Source: Heracleum sosnowskyi (lineage: Eukaryota > Streptophyta > Magnoliopsida > Apiales > Apiaceae). From it: a stretch of 64,000 nt of DNA. The position numbers were made by a program, and so were the translations under genes. Position 1 is the first letter of the stretch; each line of letters begins with the position of its first letter. The notes under the pieces were generated by a model. It searched no databases. It was given only the letters and a program-made list of their open reading frames with translations, and had not been told where the DNA came from. The stretch spans positions 77,681,910 to 77,745,909 of the forward strand of contig CM061237.1 of the NCBI GenBank assembly GCA_030848705.1, read 5' to 3'. Positions 13,201-24,092 of this stretch are shown piece after piece.

Positions 13201-13464
13201 GATTATGGATTAAGAGTTGAGAAAATTCCTATTTTCTGTGACAACACTAGTGCCATTGTCATTACTGAGAATCCAGTGCAGCATTCAAGGACCAAGCACA
13301 TTGACATCAAGTACCACTTTATTAGAGAACATGTTATGAATGGTACTGTGGAGTTACATTTTGTTCCAAGTGAACAACAACTTGCAGACATCTTTACCAA
13401 GCCACTTGATGAATCCACATTCTCAAGATTAGTAAGTGAGCTAGGTATGCTAAATTTCTCTTAA

Positions 13465-14001
13465 TTATTTTGAGATTTTTGCAAGTTAAAATGCAGCCAG
13501 GAATTTGCTATAATTTTTCTGTGAATTGATTTTCTCAGGAAAAGGTGAAATTTTGTCTAAGTCAAAATTACTATGTCAACGAAACGCACCATTTCGTTGA
13601 TAGTCTTAGCATTTTTCTGGGTGTTTCGTTGATAGCTCTTTTATATCAACGAAATGCAGCTTTATCAACGAAATAGAAGGGACCTAAAATTCCCAATTCT
13701 GATTCGTTGATGTAGCGCTTTTTAATCTGAACCGTTGAAATTGCACGTTCTTTATCACGATCTATACATACACCCCTGTAAGTATAAATCGTGGTAATAT
13801 TTAATTCTAACGGTTACTTTTTTAAGCCAATCAGGTAATTTAGATTAATTATTGGACTTAATTTTTGAGAATTTTTGGGGGAGTATTTAAGAAATTTCAA
13901 TTTCTTTATTTCATTTCTACCTGTTCTCAAAAATTCCAAAAGTTTTTCTATCTTCTTCTCTCTAACAAGCAATACAGCTCGAAGCTTTTCCTCACTCAAC
14001 A
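13465..14001 (+). repeat. Pol to 3' ORF spacer with inverted CGTTGA motifs
   Basis: Between 13573 and 13705 there are six or so copies of TCAACGAAA or TTTCGTTGA. Several face each other: TCAACGAAA then TTTCGTTGA six or seven bases later, and TTTCGTTGATA against TATCAACGAAA (11-bp arms). They could fold into consecutive hairpins upstream of the 3' ORF. The last 150 bp are AT- and pyrimidine-rich and resemble a 5' leader. Confidence 0.6.
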
Positions 14002-16530
14002 ATGGCACCCATAGTCAAGCTTATGTCTGCTGGTGGGTTCATCTATGAGAAGAACAATTCTATTCCATTTGTTGTTAAGGAGAGTCCGAACAGCATCTTT
14101 TTCAAGATGATGGACTTCATGAGGAACTGTAAGTTGAGCTATGCGATGTTTCACTCTACACCACTCTACAATGAAATAATCGAGGAGATTTGGACCTCAT
14201 GTGAGTATAGTGGAACAAACTGCACACTGCAATTCACTCTTCAAGGTAATGAGTACATAGTTAATTCTGATGTTTTGCAAGCATGTTTACATATTCCTGA
14301 TAATAACTGTGATGCTTTGCCTACTAACACTGAAATAACTACCGTGCTAAATTCTATAAACTACTCTTTGCCTACTGATAACTTGGGTAAGATAATTAGG
14401 AGAGGTTTGGTTAGGGAATACAGCTATTTAGCTGATGCATTCATTAAGGTCTTTTCTGGAAAGATTAGTAATTTTGATGCATTAACTAACTCTATGTTAA
14501 TTCTCCTAACCATGCTTCTAAATGATAGATATTACAACTTTAGCACCCAACTTATGTATGAAATTGGTGCTAAGTTGGGTGATAAGGCAAATAGGAAGAA
14601 AAATATCTATTATGCAAGGTTTCTGATGATGCTGGCTAATCATGTTAGTCCAGCACCATTAGTTATCTCTAACCCTACTGCCAGGTTTGAGTGCTTTGTG
14701 CAAGAGAAGAGAGTATTGACAGACATACTGAGGCTGAACCACATTGGTGATGTTCCAGTGGTGTATCTGTCAATCATTGAGGTAACTACTGTTATCCCTG
14801 TTAGTATAGCTGTTACTTCCATTATTTCATCCAACCCAGTTGCTATGGAGTCTGTAGCTGTGACCCAACAGGCTCCTGCCCCAGCAACAAAACCAAAATC
14901 AAAGAAATCCTCCAAGCCAACCTCAGGTGCTTCTCAAAAGGCACCTGTTGTAAAAACTACCACACAACCTAAGGGGAGTGAGTCTGGAGTTGTGAGAGGT
15001 GAGGGAAGGGGTGAAAGTCAAAGAAACCCCAAGAATAAGGAAGGTGAGGTAAGTGTTTCCCAGCCTAGCCCCATTGTGTCTTCCCAACAAGGCACAATGA
15101 GTAAAATGGATTTAAGCACAAGTCTAATTGCATCCTCCCAAAAGGATGTAATTATTGAAACAAGCTCTCCACCCAGAGCACAGTCCAAGAGGGCAAGGGA
15201 CACTGTAAGCCCACAGTCTACAATTTCCCAGTACCAAAGAAGAGTAAAGCAAAAATCCCAGGTTTCACAGGGTGCACACACACTGGAAGCAACACTTCCA
15301 GTTTCACAAATTCAATTTGATGTAACCCCTATCATAACTCTGGGGTTACAGTCCCATTCTCTTGATATCAATCTTGAACTATCTCCACCAAATTCACCAA
15401 CTCAATCATTAGATGTGGATATGATCCATTCATCTATCCCTGATTCTCCAACTCTTTTCTTGGAGAAGCCCCACTCTGACATTGGTGACCATCACTTGTT
15501 AAGTGATTTGTTGGGCCACCAATCATCCTTTTCTGAAGTTACAAGAGGATCTGTGGAACAATCTCTTAAATCAATCACCACAGATTCTACTGTAATTTCA
15601 CTTTCTCAAAGTGCTTTCTTGACCTCATCAACGAAACAGGCTCTTTCGTTGACAAGTGTTTCTCCATCAACGGTATCCATACCGTTGACAGTTCAAACTA
15701 CCATACCGTTGATAGTTCACTCTGCACCTCTAATTGAAAATCAGGTTGTTTCCACAACTAGTGCAGATGATCTAGTGGTAGTTGAGACACTTCTAGGATT
15801 GAGAGGGAGTGAAACTGAGAGGCTGGCTTGCAGCCAGGCAAAAGGAGAGAAGGAGAGTGAGAGGCTGGCTATTTCTTCCAGCCAGGCAAAAGGAGAGATT
15901 GAGAGTTCCACCTTAGTAGGTGAAGGTGAGGGTGTGAGAGGTGTGAGCCATGGGGAGCCCATGATGCAAGAAAATAGAGGAGAGAGAGAAGGGACTACAG
16001 GAGTCATAAGGGAGGAAGCAGCCATTGCTAGTGAGTCAATGGAGGTCAATGAGGGAGAAAGGGAACTTACTTTCCAAGAGCTCTATCAACAAACTCTGGA
16101 TAGTATTTCCCTGGATCCTGAGACCTTTACTCATCCTGTGTCAGCCTATCAAGTTTTGGCTCAACAGGGCAATGTGGAGGCAGAGAGGTCACTACAACTA
16201 ATCCATACAACTGCATCAATGCAAAGAGCAAAGGATGCCTTGACCAATCTATCTCCAGGAGCTGCAGCAAGTGGTGAGTTTGATTTCTCTGATGATGAGG
16301 ACAGCTTTGGTGACAATCAGGTGGCCACTACTTCACAGACTGGGACTTCTGTGGTGCCTCCTACACCAAACTGGCTTTCTCAAGATTTACAAGGAAGGAT
16401 CTCCCTGGATGCTGCAATCACAAGGCAGTACAATGAGGCCTATCTGGCTCATGAGTCTGCAAATGCCAATGACAAGAAATTCTACAAGGCTATTATGGAT
16501 TCACTGGAAATCCAAAGGCTACAGATTTAG
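14002..16530 (+). CDS. SIRE-type 3' ORF (so-called env-like protein), element A
   Basis: This is an open 842-codon frame after pol, in the place of the 'env-like' gene of SIRE/Maximus elements; its function is unknown. Residues 1-245 form a folded-looking domain (…SNFDALTNSML…, YYARFLMMLANHV) that is recognisably similar in plan to residues 1-270 of the B2 3' ORF (…SNFDALPSGSL…). This looks like the plant-transposon-associated N-terminal domain found in such ORFs. A moderately hydrophobic stretch at about 248-278 contains a Glu and is not a convincing membrane anchor. The rest is low-complexity and rich in Ser, Thr, Pro and Gln, with an imperfect repeat around SQAKGE (residues 610-635). No signal peptide or fusion peptide is visible, so 'envelope' is only a traditional label. 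Five or six CGTTGA/TCAACG motifs lie at 15628-15718. Confidence 0.8.
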   Translation: MAPIVKLMSAGGFIYEKNNSIPFVVKESPNSIFFKMMDFMRNCKLSYAMFHSTPLYNEIIEEIWTSCEYSGTNCTLQFTLQGNEYIVNSDVLQACLHIPDNNCDALPTNTEITTVLNSINYSLPTDNLGKIIRRGLVREYSYLADAFIKVFSGKISNFDALTNSMLILLTMLLNDRYYNFSTQLMYEIGAKLGDKANRKKNIYYARFLMMLANHVSPAPLVISNPTARFECFVQEKRVLTDILRLNHIGDVPVVYLSIIEVTTVIPVSIAVTSIISSNPVAMESVAVTQQAPAPATKPKSKKSSKPTSGASQKAPVVKTTTQPKGSESGVVRGEGRGESQRNPKNKEGEVSVSQPSPIVSSQQGTMSKMDLSTSLIASSQKDVIIETSSPPRAQSKRARDTVSPQSTISQYQRRVKQKSQVSQGAHTLEATLPVSQIQFDVTPIITLGLQSHSLDINLELSPPNSPTQSLDVDMIHSSIPDSPTLFLEKPHSDIGDHHLLSDLLGHQSSFSEVTRGSVEQSLKSITTDSTVISLSQSAFLTSSTKQALSLTSVSPSTVSIPLTVQTTIPLIVHSAPLIENQVVSTTSADDLVVVETLLGLRGSETERLACSQAKGEKESERLAISSSQAKGEIESSTLVGEGEGVRGVSHGEPMMQENRGEREGTTGVIREEAAIASESMEVNEGERELTFQELYQQTLDSISLDPETFTHPVSAYQVLAQQGNVEAERSLQLIHTTASMQRAKDALTNLSPGAAASGEFDFSDDEDSFGDNQVATTSQTGTSVVPPTPNWLSQDLQGRISLDAAITRQYNEAYLAHESANANDKKFYKAIMDSLEIQRLQI

Positions 16531-16666
16531 CTTATTCGATAGTTTTCAATAAGAAACTATCGAAATAAGTTTCTTGATATCTTTAATCTAGTTCGACAGT
16601 TTTAAATATAAAACTATTGAAAATCTTCTTTTTGACCACTTCGATGGTTTCTAATTAAGAAACTAT
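16531..16666 (+). repeat. Tandem hairpin array after the 3' ORF (left part)
   Basis: Hairpin 1 has arms TTCGATAGTTT (16535-16545) and AAACTATCGAA (16554-16564). Hairpin 2 is imperfect (16592-16603 with 16610-16621). Hairpin 3 starts with TTCGATGGTTTC (16640-16651), and its other arm GAAACTAT is cut by the CACTA element and completed at 21453 by TATCGAA. The first begins five bases after the stop codon, so the array would form a structured 3' UTR. Confidence 0.7.
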
Positions 16667-17262
16667 CACTACTAGAAAAACGTTAATAGACGTCGCCCTT
16701 TTTACATTGGTTAAGAAAATCACCGATGTTAAATATATTTGTAACATCAGAAATTTTAAAAACGATGTTAAATATCTTTCCGGACATCGATTCTTAAAAC
16801 AACTGATGTTTTATGTATTTTTAGAAAAATAAAAAACACGCGGCATATGTTTTCCCCCTTTCTAATAAAACATTTCCCCTTAGAAAAAAAAATTCCCCGC
16901 CTCTCCCCCAAAAATTCCCCCTATCCCCCAAAACATTTCCCCCCTTCGAATCTTTAACCCCCAAATCATTTCCCCCAAAACATTTTCCCCCTTGTTCGAA
17001 CCCTAAAACTCCCAGCCCCGACCTCGTCTCTCTCACTCAACTCTCAATTAAACACAAACCCTAAATCTCTCACTCAACTCTCAGTTAAACACAAACCCTA
17101 AATCTCTAACTTAACTCTCAATTCAACTCTTAATTCAACTCTAACTATTATACTAATTGTGAATTATACTTTTTGTAGATTTGATATTACTGAGTTGTAA
17201 ATTTCACTCTTTGATGTTTAGTTTGTCTATTCAACTGGCTATGTTCATTTGGTTGCACGCAG

Positions 17263-17906
17263 AAAGAAAGTCGTGAATTGGAAGAATTTGCATCAAAAGC
17301 TTCGTTTACGATTACCTCTTCTTCAACCTCTTCTTCACTGGTACCTTCTTCAAAAGCTTCGTCAAACATCACTTCTGAATTAAAAGTAAGTTCCACTTCA
17401 ATATTAGTAAATAGCGACTAAACATGTAGTACTATGCATATGCTATAAACATTTTGGTAACTGTTTGATTATTTTGATGTTTAAAAGATGGTTGTTTATG
17501 CATATAAGATCGGTGTTATACAAGAACTATACATTCAAATTATTAGTATTTTCCTATTTTGCTTCCTTTTCCTATTTAAACATGACTTGGTACTTAAAAT
17601 TTCAAATAAAAATGTTACAAGTAGTTAATTAGAACTCAAACAATTATTATTTTCATCACCATTTTTTAAGTCGTTCTCTACAAAAAAATTGAAGCACATT
17701 TTTAATAAAAAGGAGGCAAGTACCAAAATAAAAAAGTTTCTAGTGCTTGGTTTTTTCGAAGAAGAAAAATTACTCATCGTATGTATATCTTCTTTCAGGA
17801 GGTAGGGGCTGTAGCATTCAAGACATTTGAGACTGCACTGGGCCTTACGAACCTAAAAGTCGAACTCGCGGCCCTCGGCATCTGTGCTGGTTGTACTATT
17901 ATGTGA
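17263..17906 (+). other. Captured exon pair inside the CACTA element
   Basis: Two exon-like segments join in phase. 17263-17385 (41 codons, after GCACGCAG and before GTAAGT) is Ser/Thr-rich. 17799-17906 (after TTCTTTCAG) encodes 35 residues with FETALGLTNLKVELAALG and ends in TGA. Both boundaries fit plant splice consensus and the phases agree, so this looks like part of a captured or element-borne gene. I do not recognise the protein, and no upstream start exon could be fixed. Confidence 0.45.
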
Positions 17907-18135
17907 TTGAATCTTCTTGTTAAAGTTCAGTGTATGTACTTGTTAATGTATGCTTGTTTGTCAAGTTTTCTAGCAGTAAAGTCTTGCTTGCTGAATTTCC
18001 TCTAGCTACATAGGCTAGTTGTGTTTGCTGAATTAGTATAATAGCTAGTTTCTTACAAATGATTAAGTTTTTGTTTGATATATTACCCCAGTTGGATTTG
18101 CTTAATTTGTGATTAATATAATGTAATTATCTTTG
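17770..18135 (+). repeat. 366-bp direct duplication in CACTA, copy 1
   Basis: This is nearly identical to 19842-20207, with the same length and scattered substitutions. It includes the TTCTTTCAG acceptor and the exon ending GCTIM-stop. Homology resumes at about 18147-18222 (GCAGAACAATTGAGAATATAT), matching 20329-20405, so copy 1 has lost the exon found between these blocks in copy 2. Confidence 0.85.
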
Positions 18136-19098
18136 CCCTCTCGTTTGCAGAACAATTGAGAATATATTCGCCCTCTCATTTCTCGTGAAAGACGGTTGTG
18201 CTGAGATAACAATTGATGAAAAGTTTCTGACTAATAATCATGGTATTCCCCACTTTGACCATTTTTGGTTAATCGACTATTTTTAACGTTACAGTTTGGG
18301 TGATTTGTTTACATGCGTTGATACAACAATTGTAGTGTCAAGTTCTGTTTTATGGTAAACACAACACTTTAATTGTCATTATATTACTTTTTGAGATTAC
18401 AAACCCGTATCTAGCCCTTGAGTCAACTTCTATTGATTAGGTTGGAATTGTTCAATCTATCAACTGGTGTAGTTTAAGTATTATTTCTATGCTGGGTTCT
18501 CTAGCATCCAAATCTTATGCCCAAGATTAGGCAATGTATATCATATAACACACTACTGCCAACCTAACCTGGGACAAACAGATGACATTGATTTGTTGAC
18601 TTATGATGGTTATAAGAGTGTCGACATGCCCATTGCCTACATATAATAACTATATAATTTTTTAAGGTTGTTTGGACTTCAGATTGTTTATTCAGTCAAG
18701 TTTAAAGAAGTAATGATTGTTTAATCATAGTAACCAACCATGTTCTATTTGAGGCTGCCTCCTCAGGAAAATTTTCTAGTTTCACCCAAGCTCCACCTAT
18801 TAAATTTGAATAACTTTTTGTTCATTAAATTACTTGAAATTTAGCACGTAATCTACTCGCCCTTGGATCAGATACTAGCACCACAAGTATTTCTCTACCG
18901 GCCTTAAATGTACTTAACACTAAACAGTCATGTACCTACTTAATGTTCCATGAATCTAATGTTAAGGATTAGATCATTTGTGAATGTTTCATTTCCATAT
19001 ATACATAAGCAATGAAAATGAATTTAGCTTATGATATGATACTTGAAATTTAAGCTATGGATTAAGCTACTGGACTTGAAATTCTAAAAGGATGTTAA

Positions 19099-19266
<168 letters not shown>

Positions 19267-19841
19267 TAAAGATTGTTATATTATATATGATGTGATGGTA
19301 TAAACACATGAAGGACCGGGATCCCTTGGATGGGAATAAGCCTTTGTCTATCCGTATTTATGTCATATCTATATATAGGCCTCATTTGTTGTAATGTAAC
19401 TTAACTACGTTGGTGCAAGTTCAATGAATGTAGCATTTTTTTACTGTGTTTGGTTTTATAGATTTAAAATGGTCCAAACAGAAGTCAAACTTAACGTTGT
19501 ATATGCAACTTACCTAAAATACTGTAAGTTGCTAACCTATCCTCCCCATGGTAAGTCCAACTTACGACATTTAATTATCAAGACTTGATTTCCCTTCTAT
19601 TGAACTTCTATTTGCTTCATGGTTAGCCAAACACATTACAGTAAACTTTCTTCTTGGAAGCTTAATTGTGTCTTAAGTTCCTGGAAAGTTTAAATTCCCC
19701 AAGGAAGGGGATCATTACTAAACCGAATGACACTAAAAATTTAATAATTCTAAATGATATTTCTTCTTTTTTCAAACATGTTTAGAGTAGATTGAAAGTA
19801 ATTTTTGTCATCAAAATAATTTTAATTTTTGTGGATGTTTA

Positions 19842-20405
19842 TTACTCATCGTATGTATATCTTCTTTCAGGAGGTAGGGGCTGTAGCAATCAAGACATTT
19901 GAGACTGCACTGGGCCTGGTGAACCTAAAAGTCGGACTCGCGACTCTCGGCATCGGTGTTGGTTGTACTATTATGTGATTGAATCTTCTTGTTAAAGTTC
20001 AGTGTATGTACTTGTTAATGTATGCTTGTTCATCAAGTTTTCTAGCAGTAAAGTCTTGCTTGCTGAATTTCCTCTAGCTACATAGGCTAGTTGTGTTTGC
20101 TGAATTAGTATAATAGCTAGTTTCTTACAAATGATTAAGTTTTTGTTTGATATATTAGCCCAGTTGGATTTGCTTAATTTGTGATTAATATAATGTAATT
20201 ATCTTTGTAGCTTGATGAATCTGTAGAAGAGAGAACCGAAACTGATAAAAATATGGCAACAAAGTTCAATATATTGAGGAAGAATATGAGGGTAAGGCTT
20301 GAAATGATAGTGTTGAACAGAGACTCATTTGCAGAACAATTGAGAATATATTTGCCCTGTCATTTCTCGTGAAATAAGGTCGTGCTGAGATAACAATTGA
20401 TGAAA
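19842..20405 (+). repeat. Direct duplication in CACTA, copy 2, with extra exon
   Basis: Copy 2 of the duplication keeps the exon at 19871-19978 (FETALGLVNLKVGLATLG, ending in TGA). It also has a further exon-like segment at 20211-20291 (27 codons, after TTTGTAG and before GTAAGG) that copy 1 lacks. A (GATTTT)n run lies further on, near 20720-20750. Confidence 0.7.
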
Positions 20406-21452
20406 AGGGATGTCATATAGTTTGTAAGATCCTTCGCAACCAATTAGTTATCACTTATCTGGTTAAAATTGAATTCAGAAATATTTTGTTACTTGTGATT
20501 GTTGTGAGGTTATTTATAATGTTTGTTTGTTGCTTATGCCAGCACCCAATAATGTTCCTGCTGCAAATGTTGTTGCTTCTGGGGAGGTGTTCTACAGTCA
20601 CTTCATCTTCAGATTTGACTTTAAGGATTGGAAGGTACTTAAGAATGAGGAAACCTTGGCCTTTTTTACTTTGATTTTTATCATTGTTGATGTTTGTTGA
20701 TGTACTTAAGAATGATGTTTGATTTTGATTTTGATTTTGATTTTGATGTAGTGACTTTGTAAGACTCGGATATCTACAAGACCGAAGAGGTGCGGCTCAA
20801 GACCTAGCTAGTTTGTACTTAATGAAATTGTCGAGCAATTAGGTTGCTTGTCGAAGTACAATTAGTTCATAAAATAGTTAATTACGATTTCTAGTTTGGT
20901 ACTTTGATGTATTGTTTTGGTTATGCTAGTTGGTGTAAAGATTGTATATTTGGTGTTTGGTAATGGCAAGTGTTAACTATTTTCTTATTTTGGTGTTTTA
21001 GTTTGATTTGAGTTTTGGGTGCATATGTAAAGAATAGTGCATGCTAAAACATGAATATGAGACATCAGTTTTTAACAAGAAAATCAATGTCCAAGTAAAC
21101 AGATGTGTTTAACTATATACCACGTTGCTTTCCCCAAACAATCGATGTATATGACAGTCTATTATATCAAATATTTTAACAAAACCGATGTCATATGATA
21201 TAATTACAATGAAACTGTTTAAAAACGATGTAAAAGAGGGGAAATTATGTTAGATCTATATACAAAACCGATGTAAAAGAGGTTCAAAGACATCGTAAAT
21301 TTGATAGAAACTGATGTATGAAGACTTATAATACATCGGCTAAAAGCCGATGTCTATAGTCCTGATCTTTCTCTACACCCACATACACATCGGCCGTATT
21401 TTTTACAGACATCAGGTTTTAGCCGTTGTCTATTAACGTATTTCTAGTAGTG

Positions 21453-21540
21453 TATCGAAATGATTCTTTACCATTTCGATGGTTTTCAAAAGAATCTTCT
21501 CTACTAACTCGATGGTTTCCAAAAAGGAAAACTATCGAAT
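21453..21540 (+). repeat. Tandem hairpin array after the 3' ORF (right part)
   Basis: TATCGAA completes hairpin 3. CTCGATGGTTTCC (21508-21520) pairs with GGAAAACTATCGAA (21526-21539), with a further TTTCGATGGTTTTC copy at 21474-21487. This continues the array at 16531-16666 across the CACTA insertion. Confidence 0.7.
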
Positions 21541-22413
21541 CCACTCATTTGCAGTTTGGTCCTTGAGAATTCTTTCACTTTGTAGTAAAGCTATTGCACT
21601 TCAATTTAACCTTAACACACCTTATCAATCTTTTTTTTAACTTCCAAGATGTATTAGGTCTGACTTAAATCAATTCCTTCTTAGACAATAAAGCATGTTG
21701 ATCTTCTTCAATTGTGCTGACACCTAGTGCAACTGGTCTGGTTCATAGATGACTAACACTGATCAAAACCTCTATGTCTTCAATATAATACAATTGACAA
21801 GTCCTTTGTCGTCTTGGTTGCTTCAATATAAAATCACTGAAATCCTTTGGTACTAACTCTGTATCACACAAACACTTCTGTAGTCTTGAAAGTCTTGATT
21901 CTTTATTTGTCACTGAGGCCTGAACATATTAATGAACTTCTTTCTGTGACCTGTTTACGAACTTCAAGAATACATACCATATTTTGATTTCTTGAGTCTA
22001 CCATGTCTTCTGTTCTTATGAATTCATGTGCTTCAATTAATATTATTATATGTCTTGTTCCTGTGTTGAGTTATAGTTACCTCTGTTACATATTGTTTTA
22101 CATTATGCTTTACAGAAGTTTATATAGTAAACCGGTACGTTACTTCTTCTTTATTTCGTAATCAATTAGGTGCAGTCATTAGACTCATCAATTTTTTATT
22201 GTTAAACTTCTAAAATCTTAATGCAGATGGAGGCGATATGTCATTTATGAGTTTGCAGTATCGAAGATGTAACCTGGGGAACTCTGTATCATTAACCATA
22301 CATACAAATGCAAATGTGGTAAAATCGTCTCAAACCCAAATAGGAGGCATCATGTTCAATAAATCAAATACTTTAAAAATATTTCTCTTCTTGTCCTCTT
22401 TACCATAATTATA
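21541..22413. other. AT-rich stretch without recognisable genes
   Basis: No frame, terminal repeat or known motif could be supported. It may hold the decayed 3' end of element A, but no sequence matching the LTR at 2999-4103 was seen. Confidence 0.4.
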
Positions 22414-22680
22414 TACTCCCTCCGTCCCTCTCATTTATTTACGTATGAGTTGGGCATAAAGGTTATGAAAAAGTGTAAAATAGTGAAGACAAGTTAGAAA
22501 AGAGAGTAAAGTGGTGGGACTCATCAATATTTAATGTATAAAGTAAGTGTAATGGAGAAAAGTAGAGGATGAAGTTAATTTTTATATTGTAAAATTTTAA
22601 TACTTTTGGAATGTAAAGAATTGAGAGGGACATTTGTAGAAGGAAAGTGTAAAGAAATGGATGGATTGAAGGGAATATAA
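22414..22680 (+). mobile_element. Decayed Stowaway-like MITE remnant
   Basis: The left end TACTCCCTCCGTCCC is the classic Tc1/mariner-type MITE terminus of plants. The right end is degenerate (GAAGGGAATATA), so the inverted repeat cannot be completed and the boundary is approximate. 22681-22970 shows nothing further. Confidence 0.5.
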
Positions 22681-22970
22681 TTTTATTAGGTTTAAGATGC
22701 TCATCTACATTATTAATTGAAGCGAATTAGTTCAAAGATTTTGAAGTGATGCGGTCATATAAGATTTAAATTAATCATATTATCTATGTTAAAATATATA
22801 CATATACGTGTAAATTTCCATATTATCTCCATATTATCTATGTTTAATGAAACAAACAGATGTTTCTCTATACATATATGTGTGCGCGCATATTAATCGA
22901 TCATGTTACACGCTGTTTTGATCAAAGCTCAAATATTAAGTTATAAAAAGTTTGAGAGTGGTACCGTTAG

Positions 22971-23400
22971 TAGGGATGGGCATCGGGTCACTTCGGGGCC
23001 GGGGAGTGCTATCCCCGTCCCTGCCCCGGATCCCCGAAATCCGTCCCCGACCCCGGCCCAATCCCCGAACGGGGATTTGTTTACTCCCCGATCCCCGCCC
23101 CGAATGGGGAACGGAGATTCCCGCGGGGAATCGGGGAATTGTTTTTACTTTTTAAAAAAATTGTAAATCATAATTTTTATTTTTTTTTGTTATTTAAGAT
23201 AATATTTTAAACTTTAATTTGAATTAAAATTAATTTATACTATTAATAATAGGTAAAAATAATATTATTATAATTAAATTATATCATAATATGTAATTTT
23301 TTTGCTAAACTATAATATGTAATTTTTAAATTATTGAGTAGATAAAAAATTAAATTTGTAACATTATATATATATATATATATATATATTCTTGATAATT

Positions 23401-23438
<38 letters not shown>

Positions 23439-23587
23439 GTTTTTAAAAAAATAGGATTCGGGGATCGGGGATCGGGGCGGGGAGACCCTAATCCCCGACC
23501 CCGCCCCGATCCCTGAATTTTTTATATATTTATTCCCGATCCCCGCCCCGCCCCCGCGGGGCGGGGAGGGGAGAATATCCATCCCTA
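22971..23587. mobile_element. hAT-type MITE with GC-rich ends and AT-rich core
   Basis: A perfect 8-bp duplication ACCGTTAG flanks it (22963-22970 and 23588-23595). The termini are TAGGGATGGGCATC and, inverted, TAGGGATGGATATT. About 190 bp at the left and 130 bp at the right are runs of CCCCGATCCCCGCCCC and its complement. The middle is extremely AT-rich, with TA microsatellites at about 23366-23388 and 23407-23436. The element is 617 bp with no transposase. The apparent frames in it come from the CCCCG repeats. Confidence 0.88.
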
Positions 23588-23595
23588 ACCGTTAG

Positions 23596-24092
23596 TAAGA
23601 TTTGGGTATCAAAACTCGACCATAATCTATAAAGAGATTGAGGTGGGCCAAACCTAGTCCAGAATGCATTAGACTAAAAGTCTTTTTCACAATCTACATA
23701 CTAAGACTAGGAATGTAGTACAAGGAATGAGTATAAAAAAGTAAAAGGCTTTTCATAATGTCCATTTTTTATCATAAAGAGTATTAAATGTAAGTTTAAA
23801 ATTTATTATAACAAATTTAAAACCTTTGTCATAAGAAAAAAAATAAAAATCAGGAAAATTGTAAATCATCACAGGAAAAATTCTGGCATTCACTATATCT
23901 TTGAATTATTGAAACTTAGTCCATAGCAATATAATATACTTCGTCTCGAATGTAGCAAAATTAGTTTAAACTCGAAAGTTTGAATGCCCTCACAAGAATC
24001 TAAAATCACCTCATATAATGTTGATTCTATTGTGGTGAGCCTAAAATTTACAATTAAAATAATTAACTGTGATATTTGTCCAACATCAAATT
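23596..24092. other. Short intervening sequence, no gene seen
   Basis: AT-rich, without a supported frame or repeat. The last five bases AAATT (24088-24092) would be one target duplication of the LTR that follows. Confidence 0.4.

Larger units (their letters stand above)
6597..13464 (+). pseudogene. pol: Pol polyprotein of element A, split by a solo LTR
   Basis: The protease starts in the +1 frame relative to gag, with YLDSGCSRHMTG around 6640. The reading frame breaks at 6720 where a solo LTR sits and resumes at 10276 in frame once one GTATT copy is discounted. GAG-pre-integrase follows (LWYKKLSHLN), then a TAG stop at 10720-10722. Integrase follows: [18 protein letters not shown] near 10975, and [20 protein letters not shown]. 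Reverse transcriptase runs from about 11960 ([20 protein letters not shown]; catalytic YVDD at 12520-12531). RNase H has [21 protein letters not shown] and CDNTSA; the end is [17 protein letters not shown]. The integrase-RT spacer at 11625-11695 repeats FVDSQN because of the DNA motif. All catalytic residues I checked are present; the visible breaks are the LTR and one nonsense codon. Confidence 0.88.

Noticed and set aside
14002..16530. A true retroviral envelope gene
   Set aside because: No signal peptide, fusion peptide or clear membrane anchor. The one hydrophobic stretch (residues 248-278) is short and carries a charged residue. Kept as a 3' ORF of unknown function.
22903..23166. Pro/Arg-rich reading frames on the plus strand
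   Set aside because: They lie inside the GC-rich arm of the hAT MITE and only reflect CCCCG repeats in several frames.
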